From: JTS-RE37 sp041744575
GTDB lineage: Bacteria; Bacteroidota; Bacteroidia; Flavobacteriales; Flavobacteriaceae
NCBI GenBank assembly: GCA_041744575.1
Contig: JBGTKP010000053.1
Span: 1-64,000, forward strand
DNA length: 64,000 nucleotides
Direction of reading: 5' to 3'
Below the pieces are notes generated by a model. That model saw only the letters and a program-made list of their open reading frames with translations, had not been told where the DNA came from and ran no database searches. This document shows positions 1-8,718 of the stretch, one piece after another; within the stretch, counting starts at the first letter, position 1, and each line of letters starts with the position of its first letter. The translations under genes were made by a program, and so were the position numbers.

Positions 1-8
1 CATTTCAG

Positions 9-403
9 TGGAGCCGGAGGGATTCGAACCCTCGTCCAAACAAGCAATTACAATGCCTTCTACGTGCTTAGTTTTTGTTTGATTGTCGATGTGCAACTGA
101 CCAAAAACCGCCTATTGCACACGTAGCTTCTTTAGCTTTACGCCTTTATCGAAGCCCTAAAGACGCTATGTCGACATTTATGGTGCCCCGGATTGGATCG
201 CCGCCAACAAAGGCTATCCAGGGACATCTCGCTTCCCTGCCTTGCAGGGACGAGGCTATATCCTACTGTAATTCGGATTAAGCGGCAAGAGCGTAGTTAT
301 TATCGCCAATTAAAAAGTGTGAAATATGAGATTTACGAGCTGGATCCCAGCGCTCGGCATGCTTACATTCCAATTGATCTCGCTGTCAAAACCAGTCGGC
401 CCC
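9..403 (-). ncRNA. ssrA: tmRNA (transfer-messenger RNA)
   Basis: This RNA rescues stalled ribosomes: it acts as an alanyl-tRNA and then as a short mRNA that tags the unfinished protein for proteolysis. Read on the minus strand, the 5' end GGGGCCG pairs with CGGCTCC at the 3' end to form the acceptor stem (one G-U pair), and the T-arm has the usual GGTTCGAATCC loop. The tag frame lies at 278-307 and encodes GDNNYALAA followed by TAA, the Bacteroidota form of the tag. CCA is not encoded after the discriminator A at position 9. A TAnnTTTG promoter box lies about 40 bases upstream of the mature 5' end, so the precursor probably carries a short leader. The small open frames within this interval are spurious. 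Confidence 0.95.
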
Positions 404-441
404 TTTACCAGATATCAAAGAACTTAAATTCTTCAGGAGGA

Positions 442-449
442 CAAAGATA
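442..449 (-). promoter_or_regulatory. -7 promoter box of ssrA
   Basis: On the minus strand this reads TATCTTTG, an exact match to the Bacteroidota -7 consensus TAnnTTTG. It would start transcription near 436, giving a leader of roughly 30 bases before the mature tmRNA end. I see no clear -33 TTG partner. Confidence 0.5.
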
Positions 450-543
450 CGCATTTTAACACGGATTGCAGGGCCTCCTCCCTTCCCTTGCACAACCTCG
501 CAATTCCACGTACTTTTACCCAAAATCCATACCAAACACTTTT

Positions 544-1746
544 ATGCTCTTCGGAATCCTCAGAGAACGCAAATCACCCCCGGATATGCGCGCCGTACTA
601 TCACCCGCCGCCTGCCAGCAAGTCATCTCCCAATTTAACAAGGCTGAAATCATCGTAGAACCCTCTCCCATCCGCGTATTTCCGGATGCCGAATACCAAA
701 AAGCCGGTATACCCATGGGCAGTGACATGGAACATTGTGATGTTTTACTGGGGGTCAAAGAAATCCCGGCGGAAGCCCTCATCCCCCATAAAAAGTATTT
801 CTTCTTTTCGCATACCATTAAAAAACAACCCCATAACAGGCAACTGCTTAAAACCATCCTCGAAAAAAAGATCGAACTCTATGACCACGAAACGATCACC
901 GACGTCGAGGGCATCCGTCTGGTCGCCTTCGGGTACTATGCGGGGATCGTCGGTTCCTATAACGGCTTCCGTGCGTATGGACTTAAACACCATCTCTTCG
1001 AAATGCCAAAAGCCCAGACCCTGGCAAATCAGGATGCGCTTCTCGCCGAATTAAAGAAACTTTCCCTGCCTGACATGAAAATTCTCCTGACCGGCAAAGG
1101 CCGTGTGGGCAATGGCGCGCGTAAAATGTTACTGGGAATGGGCGTGAAGGAAGTAGGAGTAGAGGCCTACCTTTCCCAAAACTTTTCGACCGCTGTTTTC
1201 TGCCAGATAGATGTGCTGGAATACAACAAACGCCGGGATGGTGAAACCAGGGACATGCAGGATTTTTTCGATAACCCGCAGGATTATCAGTCCGATTTTA
1301 TGCGCTTTGCCAAAGTAACCGATTTATATATGGCCTGCCATTTCCACGCCTCCGGAGCTCCGAAATTTTTTACAGGGGATGATGCCAGACAGGCCGATTT
1401 TAATATTAGCGTAGTAGCGGATATCAGCTGCGATGTGGGAGGACCGATTGCAACGACCCTCCGGGCTTCTACTATTGCCGAGCCACTCTATGGCTATGAT
1501 CCCGCAACGGCTTCTGAAACCGATTACATGTCGCCGGCGGCCATTGCTGTAATGGCTGTGGATAACCTCCCCGCCGAATTGCCAAGGGATGCCAGCGAAG
1601 GCTTTGGCGCAACCTTTGTTGATCATGTGCTGCCTGCCTTCTTTAATGGCGATGCCGATGGCATCCTCGCAAGGGCCCGTATGACCCTAGACGGCCGGCT
1701 CACCGAGAAATATGCCTATTTGCAGGACTTTGTCAATGGTCACTGA
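544..1746 (+). CDS. NAD(P)-dependent oxidoreductase, alanine/saccharopine dehydrogenase-like
   Basis: A 400-residue protein of the alanine dehydrogenase/transhydrogenase/saccharopine dehydrogenase superfamily. The N-terminus FGILRERKSPPDMRAVLSP is the substrate-domain signature, in which these enzymes present an Arg-Glu pair and a following Arg. A Rossmann segment (LLTGKGRVGNGARKML) sits near residues 180-195 and should bind NAD(P). Such enzymes interconvert 2-oxo acids and amino acids, and the closest functional guess is saccharopine dehydrogenase, but the substrate cannot be read from sequence. I chose the ATG at 544 because the family signature begins there; the upstream in-frame extension has no family-like residues. 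It stands alone between ssrA and a convergent GIY-YIG gene. Confidence 0.8.
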   Translation: MLFGILRERKSPPDMRAVLSPAACQQVISQFNKAEIIVEPSPIRVFPDAEYQKAGIPMGSDMEHCDVLLGVKEIPAEALIPHKKYFFFSHTIKKQPHNRQLLKTILEKKIELYDHETITDVEGIRLVAFGYYAGIVGSYNGFRAYGLKHHLFEMPKAQTLANQDALLAELKKLSLPDMKILLTGKGRVGNGARKMLLGMGVKEVGVEAYLSQNFSTAVFCQIDVLEYNKRRDGETRDMQDFFDNPQDYQSDFMRFAKVTDLYMACHFHASGAPKFFTGDDARQADFNISVVADISCDVGGPIATTLRASTIAEPLYGYDPATASETDYMSPAAIAVMAVDNLPAELPRDASEGFGATFVDHVLPAFFNGDADGILARARMTLDGRLTEKYAYLQDFVNGH

Positions 1747-1817
1747 CCGTTTTTCTTAAATGGTCGTCCCATGGCTGGTGATGGTTTTAGTCCTCAGAAT
1801 AACCCATAAGGTTACTG

Positions 1818-2168
1818 TTACCCTTGCCGGATTGGCAGGTCCTTACCCAAGGCTGCAGCCGGCAGGCCTTCAGTCAACAAATGCCCCTGGTCCTGCCACC
1901 CAGGGTTGTTTGACTCCACCAGCTTGTTGAGATTCCTTTGACTTCCGGCCTTAAACTGCTTTTCTCTGGCAACGGCGTCCAGGATATGAAAAAAGATCTC
2001 AAAGTATACAAGCCTGCTGTAATGGTGCCTGCCCAAATATCCCCTGAAAGCTTTGTTCTTATGTTGACGGACCCGTCGTTTCAGGTTGGTGGTGACACCT
2101 ATATAACTGACGGAATGGTCATCATTGCACATGACATAGACATAACTCTTTTTTTTCCCCAGGTCCAT
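1818..2168 (-). CDS. GIY-YIG nuclease superfamily protein
   Basis: A small single-domain GIY-YIG protein of 116 residues. The family motifs appear as YVYVM (the GIY element) and SYIGVTTNLKRRVRQH (the YIG element with its catalytic Arg region), followed by the aromatic/Glu segment around LVYFEIFFHILDAVAREKQF. These stand-alone UvrC-N-like proteins are common in Bacteroidota and their role is unknown; a DNA-cleaving activity is assumed from the fold. The last 20 or so residues extend a little past the usual end of the domain. Its neighbours (an oxidoreductase and a PHP protein) give no functional hint. Confidence 0.8.
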   Translation of the reverse strand: MDLGKKKSYVYVMCNDDHSVSYIGVTTNLKRRVRQHKNKAFRGYLGRHHYSRLVYFEIFFHILDAVAREKQFKAGSQRNLNKLVESNNPGWQDQGHLLTEGLPAAALGKDLPIRQG

Positions 2169-2254
2169 AACGCGATTTGTTTTCTCCTATAAAGAAAGAC
2201 CTGGAGGCTGCACCTACCTTGCAAGAACAGCTGATACCGACCGCATAATTTAAA

Positions 2255-3379
2255 TTAGTCGGAGGATACGGCAGGACGAAGCACCCACTCGATAACAGGC
2301 TGTACCCTGGGTGCGGTAAAGGCTCCCAGGGCCTTTAAACTTAGCGTGACTTCCGTCTTTTCCTCCAGGGTCTTGATGCGAATGGTATAGGTATCCCCGG
2401 CCTTCACCTCAAATATCGGGGGGCTGCTATAGAAGGTATAGGGCATCTGATTTTCAAACAGCAGGTCACTGCTCGAAGTATTTTCCAGGATCACCTCCAA
2501 TACCTGGGTATTTTTGATATAAGCGGTTTTGGTTATTTTGACTGACGCCTTGATCAATGGTTTAAGGTAGGCCTCACGGCCCACCAGAAGATCATTATAA
2601 ACCGCCACCGTCCTGCCGGCGAAAAGCGCCTCTTTAAGACTTTCCAGCCGCTTGTCTTTGGCAAAAACCAGGGTGATGGGACGATGGTTCCCTTTTTCGG
2701 TATAATCCCAGTCTATAAGGCCATGAATGTCACTGGTTCCAAGAATGGTGAGATTGTATTCCAGGGCCAGTGCCAGGGATTCCTGCGCAAAATCCACGGA
2801 ATTGATGACTTCGATCCCATGAAGTTCGCCATTTTTCACCCGGTCTTTCTGAAATGCACTCATAAATGGAGTGCCTTTCGGGTTTTGGGCATGCCATGCC
2901 GGATGGTTCCAAAATATAAAGGCGCCTTGCTTCCTGGCCTCCCTGAATGCAGTGATAGAATCCGAGGCAACCAGCGGATTCGCATCGGAGATAAAGACGG
3001 CATTGTTGTGGCCTATGGGTGCATCCCGGGTAATTTCCGAACCCCGAATAATGAGGAGATCATGCTCCCCCGCCTCCTCGAGCGCCAGTTCATATGACCT
3101 GTTCCTGTCCGGATGCGGAATGTCTTCCTTATGGGGCTGGTATTCCAAATGTTCCGTCAGGGAGATCGCATCCAGACTGTCTCTTAAAGCTTCCATCACC
3201 CGGATATTCGGCCATACGTAACCATCTGAAAAAGCGGTATGCTGGTGGAGATCCGTTTTCAGCGTGACGTATCCCTCAATGTCCGGATAGTGCATTGCTC
3301 CGGTCCCTGAGTGGGAATGCGTTTGCGCATGGCACGTTATTATAGAGACCAGAAGGCCGGGAAAAATCAGATATTTCAT
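2255..3379 (-). CDS. Exported PHP-domain phosphoesterase-like protein
   Basis: A 374-residue protein with a Sec signal peptide (about residues 1-19, ending HAQ) followed by a PHP metallo-phosphoesterase domain. The metal-ligand motifs are all visible: TDLHQHTAFSDG near residue 45, LTEHLEYQPH near 95, RGSEITRD near 130, FWNHPAWH near 175 and GTSDIHG near 215. The C-terminal third (about 270-374) is beta-rich and may be a separate domain. Cytoplasmic PHP proteins include histidinol phosphatases and polymerase proofreading domains; this exported form probably hydrolyses a phosphodiester or phosphomonoester in the periplasm. The substrate is unknown. Confidence 0.75.
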   Translation of the reverse strand: MKYLIFPGLLVSIITCHAQTHSHSGTGAMHYPDIEGYVTLKTDLHQHTAFSDGYVWPNIRVMEALRDSLDAISLTEHLEYQPHKEDIPHPDRNRSYELALEEAGEHDLLIIRGSEITRDAPIGHNNAVFISDANPLVASDSITAFREARKQGAFIFWNHPAWHAQNPKGTPFMSAFQKDRVKNGELHGIEVINSVDFAQESLALALEYNLTILGTSDIHGLIDWDYTEKGNHRPITLVFAKDKRLESLKEALFAGRTVAVYNDLLVGREAYLKPLIKASVKITKTAYIKNTQVLEVILENTSSSDLLFENQMPYTFYSSPPIFEVKAGDTYTIRIKTLEEKTEVTLSLKALGAFTAPRVQPVIEWVLRPAVSSD

Positions 3380-3508
3380 AGTTTGGTTTTATCAAAAATA
3401 TAAAAGGGCAACGGCCAAAATGTTAACAAATAGTAGTCTTTTAATGAAACGATCCTAATACTTCTGAAATGTGATCGAAGCCTCTTTGTCAGGTATCAGT
3501 AGAAACCC

Positions 3509-4681
3509 TCAATAGAAGTCGAACATATCCTGTTTTGGCCAGTTTTCCTGCTCATTAATTTTAGCATTCATAAACCGGCGAACAAAACTTATAATATCCT
3601 GGTAGTTCGTTTCACTTTTATTTAAAAGGACCGCATACGAAAAAGGATAACCTACTTCAAGCACAGCGATAGTACCCGGAACGGCCCCGTTTTGGTTCCA
3701 CCGTCCGCTTTGAAAATATCCCAGCCACTCATGGTCCTCAAGCAGGTCGGGTACCCCCCCGCGTTTATCGACATGAACTGCAAATTTGACCAGATCCTTT
3801 GCGGATGCGAGCCAACCTCCGTCCGCATCCATGCGGCTGACATTTAACTGGTAAGGGGAAATGTAATTGGAATAATAACTGACTTCATTTGGGAAGGCCT
3901 GGTCTTTCTCATTACCCCCGATCCGGATCTGAGGGAGGTCCAGGAGATTAAAAATTTCATCCCTGACATAGGCCTCATACGTCTTTCCTGTTACTTTTTC
4001 TATCACCCTTCCCAGGATGTTGTAGCCAAAATTGGAAAAGCTGTAAGCCGTTCCGGGTTTAAAGGCAAGCGATCTTTCATCGAGTACTCTGTCTATCAAC
4101 TCATTCCGTGTCAACCGCCTATCATCAAACATGATATCATAAGGGACATCAGTAAAGCCAGCTTTGTGTTCAAGAAGGTGACCTACAGTAATGGTCGTCT
4201 CGGTGGTTTCATAAGGCGGTGTACCATAAACTGTACCCAACAGAGCTCCAGGCCCGAACACCACGTCGTCCAGCTTTAATTTCCCATCGGAGACAAGCTT
4301 GGAGACTGCCAAAAGAGTAAAAGTTTTGGAGACACCTGAAATCCTGAAAAGGGAATTTTCATTCACGGCAATGTTGTCCTCCGTTTTTGCCTGCCCCAAA
4401 GCGGCGGAATAGACCAGTTTCTCATTTCTACTGATAGCCAGCTGGGCACCGGGAATATTAAATTCTTCCATGAACACCTTAAAATCCCGGGCGATGTGCT
4501 CCAGGTTGTCATCGGAATAACCGGCGGCATTGGAATCGTTGTCAGTTCCTGACGAATCCCCTTCCGCACTGCTGTCATCCTGTCCGGAGCGGTCCTGATC
4601 CATTGAGCCGGACGAGTCATCGGAATGGGAACAGCCAGCCAACATTACTATTGCAACCAATATGAAACAAATATTTTTCAT
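3509..4681 (-). CDS. Serine-hydrolase-fold (class C beta-lactamase-like) lipoprotein, probably inactive
   Basis: A 390-residue protein of the beta-lactamase/D-alanyl-D-alanine carboxypeptidase fold. A lipobox (MLAGC, Cys17) is followed by SHSDDSS and a Ser/Asp-rich linker to about residue 58; an acidic patch right after the lipid Cys is typical of Flavobacteriia surface-export signals. The fold is recognisable (LFRISGVSKTF, PGTAYSFSNFGYNILG, DGGWLASAKDL). The catalytic positions differ: the Ser of SxxK reads Gly116 (GVSK), the Tyr of YxN reads Phe215 (FSN), and the third motif (usually HxG or KTG) reads NQNG at 329-332. I read all three directly from the DNA, and the frame is intact. It may bind peptidoglycan or another ligand without hydrolysing it. 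Confidence 0.75.
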   Translation of the reverse strand: MKNICFILVAIVMLAGCSHSDDSSGSMDQDRSGQDDSSAEGDSSGTDNDSNAAGYSDDNLEHIARDFKVFMEEFNIPGAQLAISRNEKLVYSAALGQAKTEDNIAVNENSLFRISGVSKTFTLLAVSKLVSDGKLKLDDVVFGPGALLGTVYGTPPYETTETTITVGHLLEHKAGFTDVPYDIMFDDRRLTRNELIDRVLDERSLAFKPGTAYSFSNFGYNILGRVIEKVTGKTYEAYVRDEIFNLLDLPQIRIGGNEKDQAFPNEVSYYSNYISPYQLNVSRMDADGGWLASAKDLVKFAVHVDKRGGVPDLLEDHEWLGYFQSGRWNQNGAVPGTIAVLEVGYPFSYAVLLNKSETNYQDIISFVRRFMNAKINEQENWPKQDMFDFY

Positions 4682-4803
4682 CCGAGGAGTCTTTCATGAA
4701 TGGCCATTACCGGAGAAACGGCTCTCATAAATATAGGTATAAAAATGAACCTGAAAATGCGACCTGAGGGTTTTGTGAGATTCCTTGAAGACTTTCAGTA
4801 TGA

Positions 4804-5784
4804 TTAATCCTCTATCCTGAAATTTAAAATGGGCCTTTCTCCCAAATAGACAGTAAGTAAATCATGATCCCTGTTTAACCGTTTCCTGAGCCGAAACCTG
4901 GAATTATAGCCGTGATTCCGTCCTTTTTTTGTAAATCCCATTCTCATGAATTTTGAATCACCCCCAATGGTGTAGTGCATGGCATGCCGGGAAGGGAGCT
5001 TTTTAAAATGAATGAAATGGGATTTAGCTTCGGACCTTCGCAGGGTGCCCCGGGTATTGGCTGACAATTCGATTCCCTGGTCGAAATAATCGGGCAGAAA
5101 GATGGGCGCTTCAAAGAAATTCCGTGACTTAACAGGTTCCGGAAGCAATTGCCACTCCGGTTTTGCGGGAAGATGATGCTTTACAAAGTCCGCGGGTGGC
5201 GTAAAGAAATAATGATCGAGGTAGCGGGGGATAAATGTATTGGTGACAAGATCACGATACCCCGCGGCCCAGGTGGGATCCATAAGTTTCCATTCGCCTC
5301 CTATTTGTACCACGTTCCAGGTATGATTTTTGTACCGGAGTTCACGCCCGATGTCACTGATATCCGTTTTGCCAATACCTTTTACAATCCGGGAAGGCAC
5401 TCCGAACTGCTCGCACAAGGCATTCAGCAGGAGCGAATAATCAATGCATACACCCTTTCGCAATTCAAATACCCTGTTCACCCTGGTACCCACCAGCCGG
5501 TCAATCTGCTGTTGCTTTTCAACTTCAGTCTGATAGCTGACCTGGTACCTGGTCTGGAAGATGTTATCAATTGAATTGTCATATCGGATACGATGGGTTA
5601 CCCAAATAAAAGCAGCGCGGACCCGCTCCTTATCCGAATCAAAATCGTTCATAATCCTGTAGCCAAGCGCCTCGGGCGAACTAAACCGGGGGTATCGCAG
5701 CACTTTTGCGTCCACCGGTTCAAATCCCTGAGACAAGACGGCATTGGTCAGCAGGAAAAAAACGAAAAATGCCGGATGTCGCAT
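4804..5784 (-). CDS. Exported transglutaminase-like protein with intact triad
   Basis: A 326-residue protein starting with a signal peptide (about residues 1-19, ending VLSQ). A transglutaminase core follows: RKGVCIDYSLLLNALC with Cys113, NHTWNVV with His154 and KLMDPTWAAGY with Asp169, so the Cys-His-Asp triad is complete. Such domains in bacteria usually act as cysteine proteases or amidases rather than cross-linkers. The ATG at 5784 is preferred over 5814 because it begins the signal peptide. It is the last gene of a minus-strand run after kdsA and a DUF3857 protein, 47 bases downstream of the latter. The target is unknown. Confidence 0.8.
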   Translation of the reverse strand: MRHPAFFVFFLLTNAVLSQGFEPVDAKVLRYPRFSSPEALGYRIMNDFDSDKERVRAAFIWVTHRIRYDNSIDNIFQTRYQVSYQTEVEKQQQIDRLVGTRVNRVFELRKGVCIDYSLLLNALCEQFGVPSRIVKGIGKTDISDIGRELRYKNHTWNVVQIGGEWKLMDPTWAAGYRDLVTNTFIPRYLDHYFFTPPADFVKHHLPAKPEWQLLPEPVKSRNFFEAPIFLPDYFDQGIELSANTRGTLRRSEAKSHFIHFKKLPSRHAMHYTIGGDSKFMRMGFTKKGRNHGYNSRFRLRKRLNRDHDLLTVYLGERPILNFRIED

Positions 5785-5831
5785 AACATAGGATTGCTTC
5801 CTAAAGATAGTCAAAAGTCTGATTATGCTGA

Positions 5832-7799
5832 TTATACCTGCTTTTTCCTGAAAACCAGCAAAGTGGTATTCTCTGTTTCGACTGCCTTACTGAACAGGTC
5901 TCGCAGTTCAGGATACTGATCAGGAGTAAAATGGGAACGGTTAAGCATCAAACTATAGTTGATGTTGAGGTTATTTCCGGAGATCGCCGAGGAGAATTTT
6001 AGCAGGCCCCTGTTTTCCGGCAGGATGATCTCAAGGCTTTCAGGTAGCTGCTCAGGCTCATATCCGTCCGGAACGATGATTTGTGCGGTATATTGAAAAT
6101 TGCGGGGATACCCGAAATCGACCGGAACCTGTCGTTCTGCAGACATTAAAGGATTTTTATCAAAGAACCTGACTACAAAAGGGTCAAAATAGATCATTTC
6201 ATCTGAGTAACGATTCTCCAAAGTTGCTTCAAATCGTTCCGTGACCATCCGATCCGAGGTGCGTTCATCCAGTAGTTCGTAGTGGTTGATTTCGGCTCCG
6301 GATATCCGGCTTTCTGTTTCTTCAAGGTACTGTTCGCGGGATTGTTCGTCCAAAGTACGCCGTCTGGCAATGGCGTCATAGCCCATATTGATTTCATCAA
6401 AGGTGGCTTGTGTATTTTGATGCCCGGGATCAAATGTTATCTTCGCCCTTACCACGTATTTACTTTTGTCCTCAATCAATATATCCTCCCAAAAACTGAC
6501 ATTCTCAAAATCCATGACCCGTCCGTAATAGTTCAGACATCGGTATGGAAGGTTGCCAAAGGGGATATATTTATCAGTGGCATCCAGCCAGTACACCTTA
6601 CCGTCAATCATAGCCCGGGCGATGGTGTAATTAAAATCGGACATTACCGGATGTGTCTTTTTCGGCAGTCCATGAGCCCTGGTGGCAGTGAGCATCAGTT
6701 GGGTCGGGATGGCTGCGGCATTGAGCAGGTTAATGAGTGTGATGTTGATCTCACCCACATTGCCCTTTTTTTCATCAAAAGCCTCTTTCACACGTATATC
6801 GCGATAGATCCCATAATTTCCGTTCCACACATAGTGATTCCGAACGAACTCGTAAATATTTGTAGCCCGGGTAAGCATATCTCCCTCTGTCAGCAGGGAT
6901 TCCGGCACATTTTTCTCAAAATAGCCTTTCTTGTTCAATTGCCTGCCGATATCCTGGTCACTCCGGAATTCCCTGTCCACATCCTCCCAGCTCTTGGTAT
7001 ATTTATCGGTAGTGCCATCAAGCCGATGGTATTCGGAAAGTTCAAAATCGATCCGCGAATTATAATTGGAGGCAGCCAACATGAATTCCTCCTCTTTAAA
7101 TGCCGGGATGTCCTTCATCGCATATTTCAGTACTTCGCAATCGGCAGCATCCCGAAAGCCGTCAACGACAAAACATCCTTTCTTTAGAGTAGATTCATTG
7201 ATGGCCAGTTTGAGATAGCCGCTAAGGTTGCGGTTGTATCGGTAGTTCGCCGGAATACTGGCATTGTACTCACTATAAATTTTTGGAATGCCTGATTGAA
7301 AGGTCCAGCCATTCAAATTGTATATAAACGGGGAGATAAGTTTGTACCGGTATTCGAGAATGGAACCCACCTTGATGTTGGGAAAAGTAAAGGTGAGTTC
7401 AGACCAGTTTTCATTTATTTGCTTTGTATATAATCCATTGGGCGACAGGCTAGTCTTCAGTGTACCATTGTGGGTGATCGCACGTACGGCCTCTACCTTT
7501 TCTGAACTGTTCTCCCCCTTGTAGATCGGAATGCTGATGGTTCCTTCCCCGTATCCCTGATCTGTCAGGATTTTTATTTTTCCGTGATATTCCTTGATCA
7601 GCCAGATGCGTTGGTGGATGACATCGAAATAATTATTGCCCTTTTCATAGAGCATAATGGCCGTGGCAGCCTGGTCCTTTTGATAGATGGTAAATTGCTG
7701 TTCAAACTGGGTGAGTTCACCAAAGGTGTCCTTGAATTGGGCAGTAATGGTACAGGTACACAGGAAAGCCGTGATTACCCTTAAGATCCTGAATTTCAT
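5832..7799 (-). CDS. DUF3857 protein with transglutaminase-like domain lacking catalytic residues
   Basis: A 655-residue exported protein (signal peptide ending TITAQ). The first half matches the DUF3857 beta-rich domain common in Bacteroidota; the middle carries a transglutaminase-fold segment; the C-terminal part resembles the domain that follows in this family. At the site where an active transglutaminase has Cys the sequence reads KKGNVGEINITL, and the His position reads FNYTIARAMIDG, so the Cys and His are absent while the WLDATD segment is kept. It is therefore probably a binding or structural protein. I took the ATG at 7799, which starts the signal peptide, over the one at 7817. It lies between kdsA (49 bases upstream) and an active-looking transglutaminase gene. 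Confidence 0.8.
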   Translation of the reverse strand: MKFRILRVITAFLCTCTITAQFKDTFGELTQFEQQFTIYQKDQAATAIMLYEKGNNYFDVIHQRIWLIKEYHGKIKILTDQGYGEGTISIPIYKGENSSEKVEAVRAITHNGTLKTSLSPNGLYTKQINENWSELTFTFPNIKVGSILEYRYKLISPFIYNLNGWTFQSGIPKIYSEYNASIPANYRYNRNLSGYLKLAINESTLKKGCFVVDGFRDAADCEVLKYAMKDIPAFKEEEFMLAASNYNSRIDFELSEYHRLDGTTDKYTKSWEDVDREFRSDQDIGRQLNKKGYFEKNVPESLLTEGDMLTRATNIYEFVRNHYVWNGNYGIYRDIRVKEAFDEKKGNVGEINITLINLLNAAAIPTQLMLTATRAHGLPKKTHPVMSDFNYTIARAMIDGKVYWLDATDKYIPFGNLPYRCLNYYGRVMDFENVSFWEDILIEDKSKYVVRAKITFDPGHQNTQATFDEINMGYDAIARRRTLDEQSREQYLEETESRISGAEINHYELLDERTSDRMVTERFEATLENRYSDEMIYFDPFVVRFFDKNPLMSAERQVPVDFGYPRNFQYTAQIIVPDGYEPEQLPESLEIILPENRGLLKFSSAISGNNLNINYSLMLNRSHFTPDQYPELRDLFSKAVETENTTLLVFRKKQV

Positions 7800-7848
7800 A
7801 TAAAGTAGGTTAAACATATCCTACCTTAACAGAAAAAACCCGGGAATA

Positions 7849-8667
7849 TTATAGACTATTTACTGTTTGGCGGAGTGTAACCAGGTTGGTCAGTAATTTG
7901 TCGAGCCGGTCCAAAGGCAACATGTTGGCTCCGTCACTTTTCGCGTTGGCGGGATCAAAGTGGGTTTCCAAAAAGATGCCATCTACTCCGGCGGCAATGC
8001 CGGCCCTGCCCATGATATTGATAAGCTCCGGCCTGCCTCCGGTTACCCCGGATGCCTGGTTTGGTTGCTGCAGGGAATGTGTCACATCGAGCACTACAGG
8101 GGCATATTGCTTCATAGTCGGAATTCCACGAAAATCGACCACCATATCCTGATAGCCAAACATGGTCCCCCTGTCGGTAATCATTACCTGTTCATTTCCT
8201 GAGTCAGTCACCTTGTTGACCGCATGTTTCATGCTCTCAGGGCTCATGAACTGGCCTTTTTTGAGGTTGACGACTTTTCCGGTTTCGGCGGCAGCCACCA
8301 CAAGGTCGGTCTGGCGTACCAGAAAGGCGGGGATCTGCAGGATGTCTACATATCCGGCAGCCATTGCCGCATCAGACACTTCGTGAATATCCGTTATGGT
8401 GGGAACCTGAAAGGTTTCCGAAACCTTTCTAAGAATTTTAAGGGCTTTTTCGTCGCCGATCCCCGAAAAGGAATCCACACGGCTGCGGTTCGCCTTCTTA
8501 AAACTTCCTTTAAAAACATAGGGAATTTTCAGCCGGTCCGTTATAGTGACTATCGCCTCGGCAATCCGCAAAGCCATTTCCTCTCCTTCAATGGCACAAG
8601 GCCCTGAAAGCAGGAAAAATGTATTCTGATCCGTGTACTTTAACTTCGGAATTTTATGTAATTTCAT
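7849..8667 (-). CDS. kdsA: 3-deoxy-D-manno-octulosonate 8-phosphate synthase
   Basis: Condenses phosphoenolpyruvate with arabinose 5-phosphate to make KDO 8-phosphate, the precursor of the inner-core lipopolysaccharide sugar. The 272-residue protein is full length. Motifs include FLLSGPCAIEGEE near residues 18-30, YVFKGSFKKANRSR near 50-63, ITDIHEV, LQIPAFLVRQTDL and GIFLETHFDPANAKSDG. Cys24 in GPCAIE is the residue that marks the metal-dependent class of this enzyme; the metal-free E. coli type has Asn there. It is the first gene of an operon with two transglutaminase-fold proteins and has a good TAnnTTTG promoter just upstream, overlapping the start of the divergent gene at 8719. Confidence 0.95.
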   Translation of the reverse strand: MKLHKIPKLKYTDQNTFFLLSGPCAIEGEEMALRIAEAIVTITDRLKIPYVFKGSFKKANRSRVDSFSGIGDEKALKILRKVSETFQVPTITDIHEVSDAAMAAGYVDILQIPAFLVRQTDLVVAAAETGKVVNLKKGQFMSPESMKHAVNKVTDSGNEQVMITDRGTMFGYQDMVVDFRGIPTMKQYAPVVLDVTHSLQQPNQASGVTGGRPELINIMGRAGIAAGVDGIFLETHFDPANAKSDGANMLPLDRLDKLLTNLVTLRQTVNSL

Positions 8668-8684
8668 CGTCTCCTGTTATGTCG

Positions 8685-8713
8685 CAAAGATAAACTTTGT
8701 CCGGGGATTTCAA
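8685..8713 (-). promoter_or_regulatory. Promoter of kdsA operon
   Basis: Minus-strand TATCTTTG at 8685-8692 matches the Bacteroidota -7 box TAnnTTTG exactly, and a TTG at 8711-8713 sits 18 bases further upstream, near the expected -33 position. The start of transcription would be near 8679, giving a leader of about a dozen bases before the kdsA ATG. Confidence 0.6.
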
Positions 8714-8718
8714 CGCTT

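Noticed and set aside
75..459. Short open frames at the left end
   Set aside because: They lie within tmRNA and its leader, which has structure and tag support.
6282..7187. A 301-codon plus-strand open frame opposite the DUF3857 gene
   Set aside because: It lies fully within a clear, well-matched minus-strand gene, has no family-like residues and is explained by codon bias of the opposite strand.
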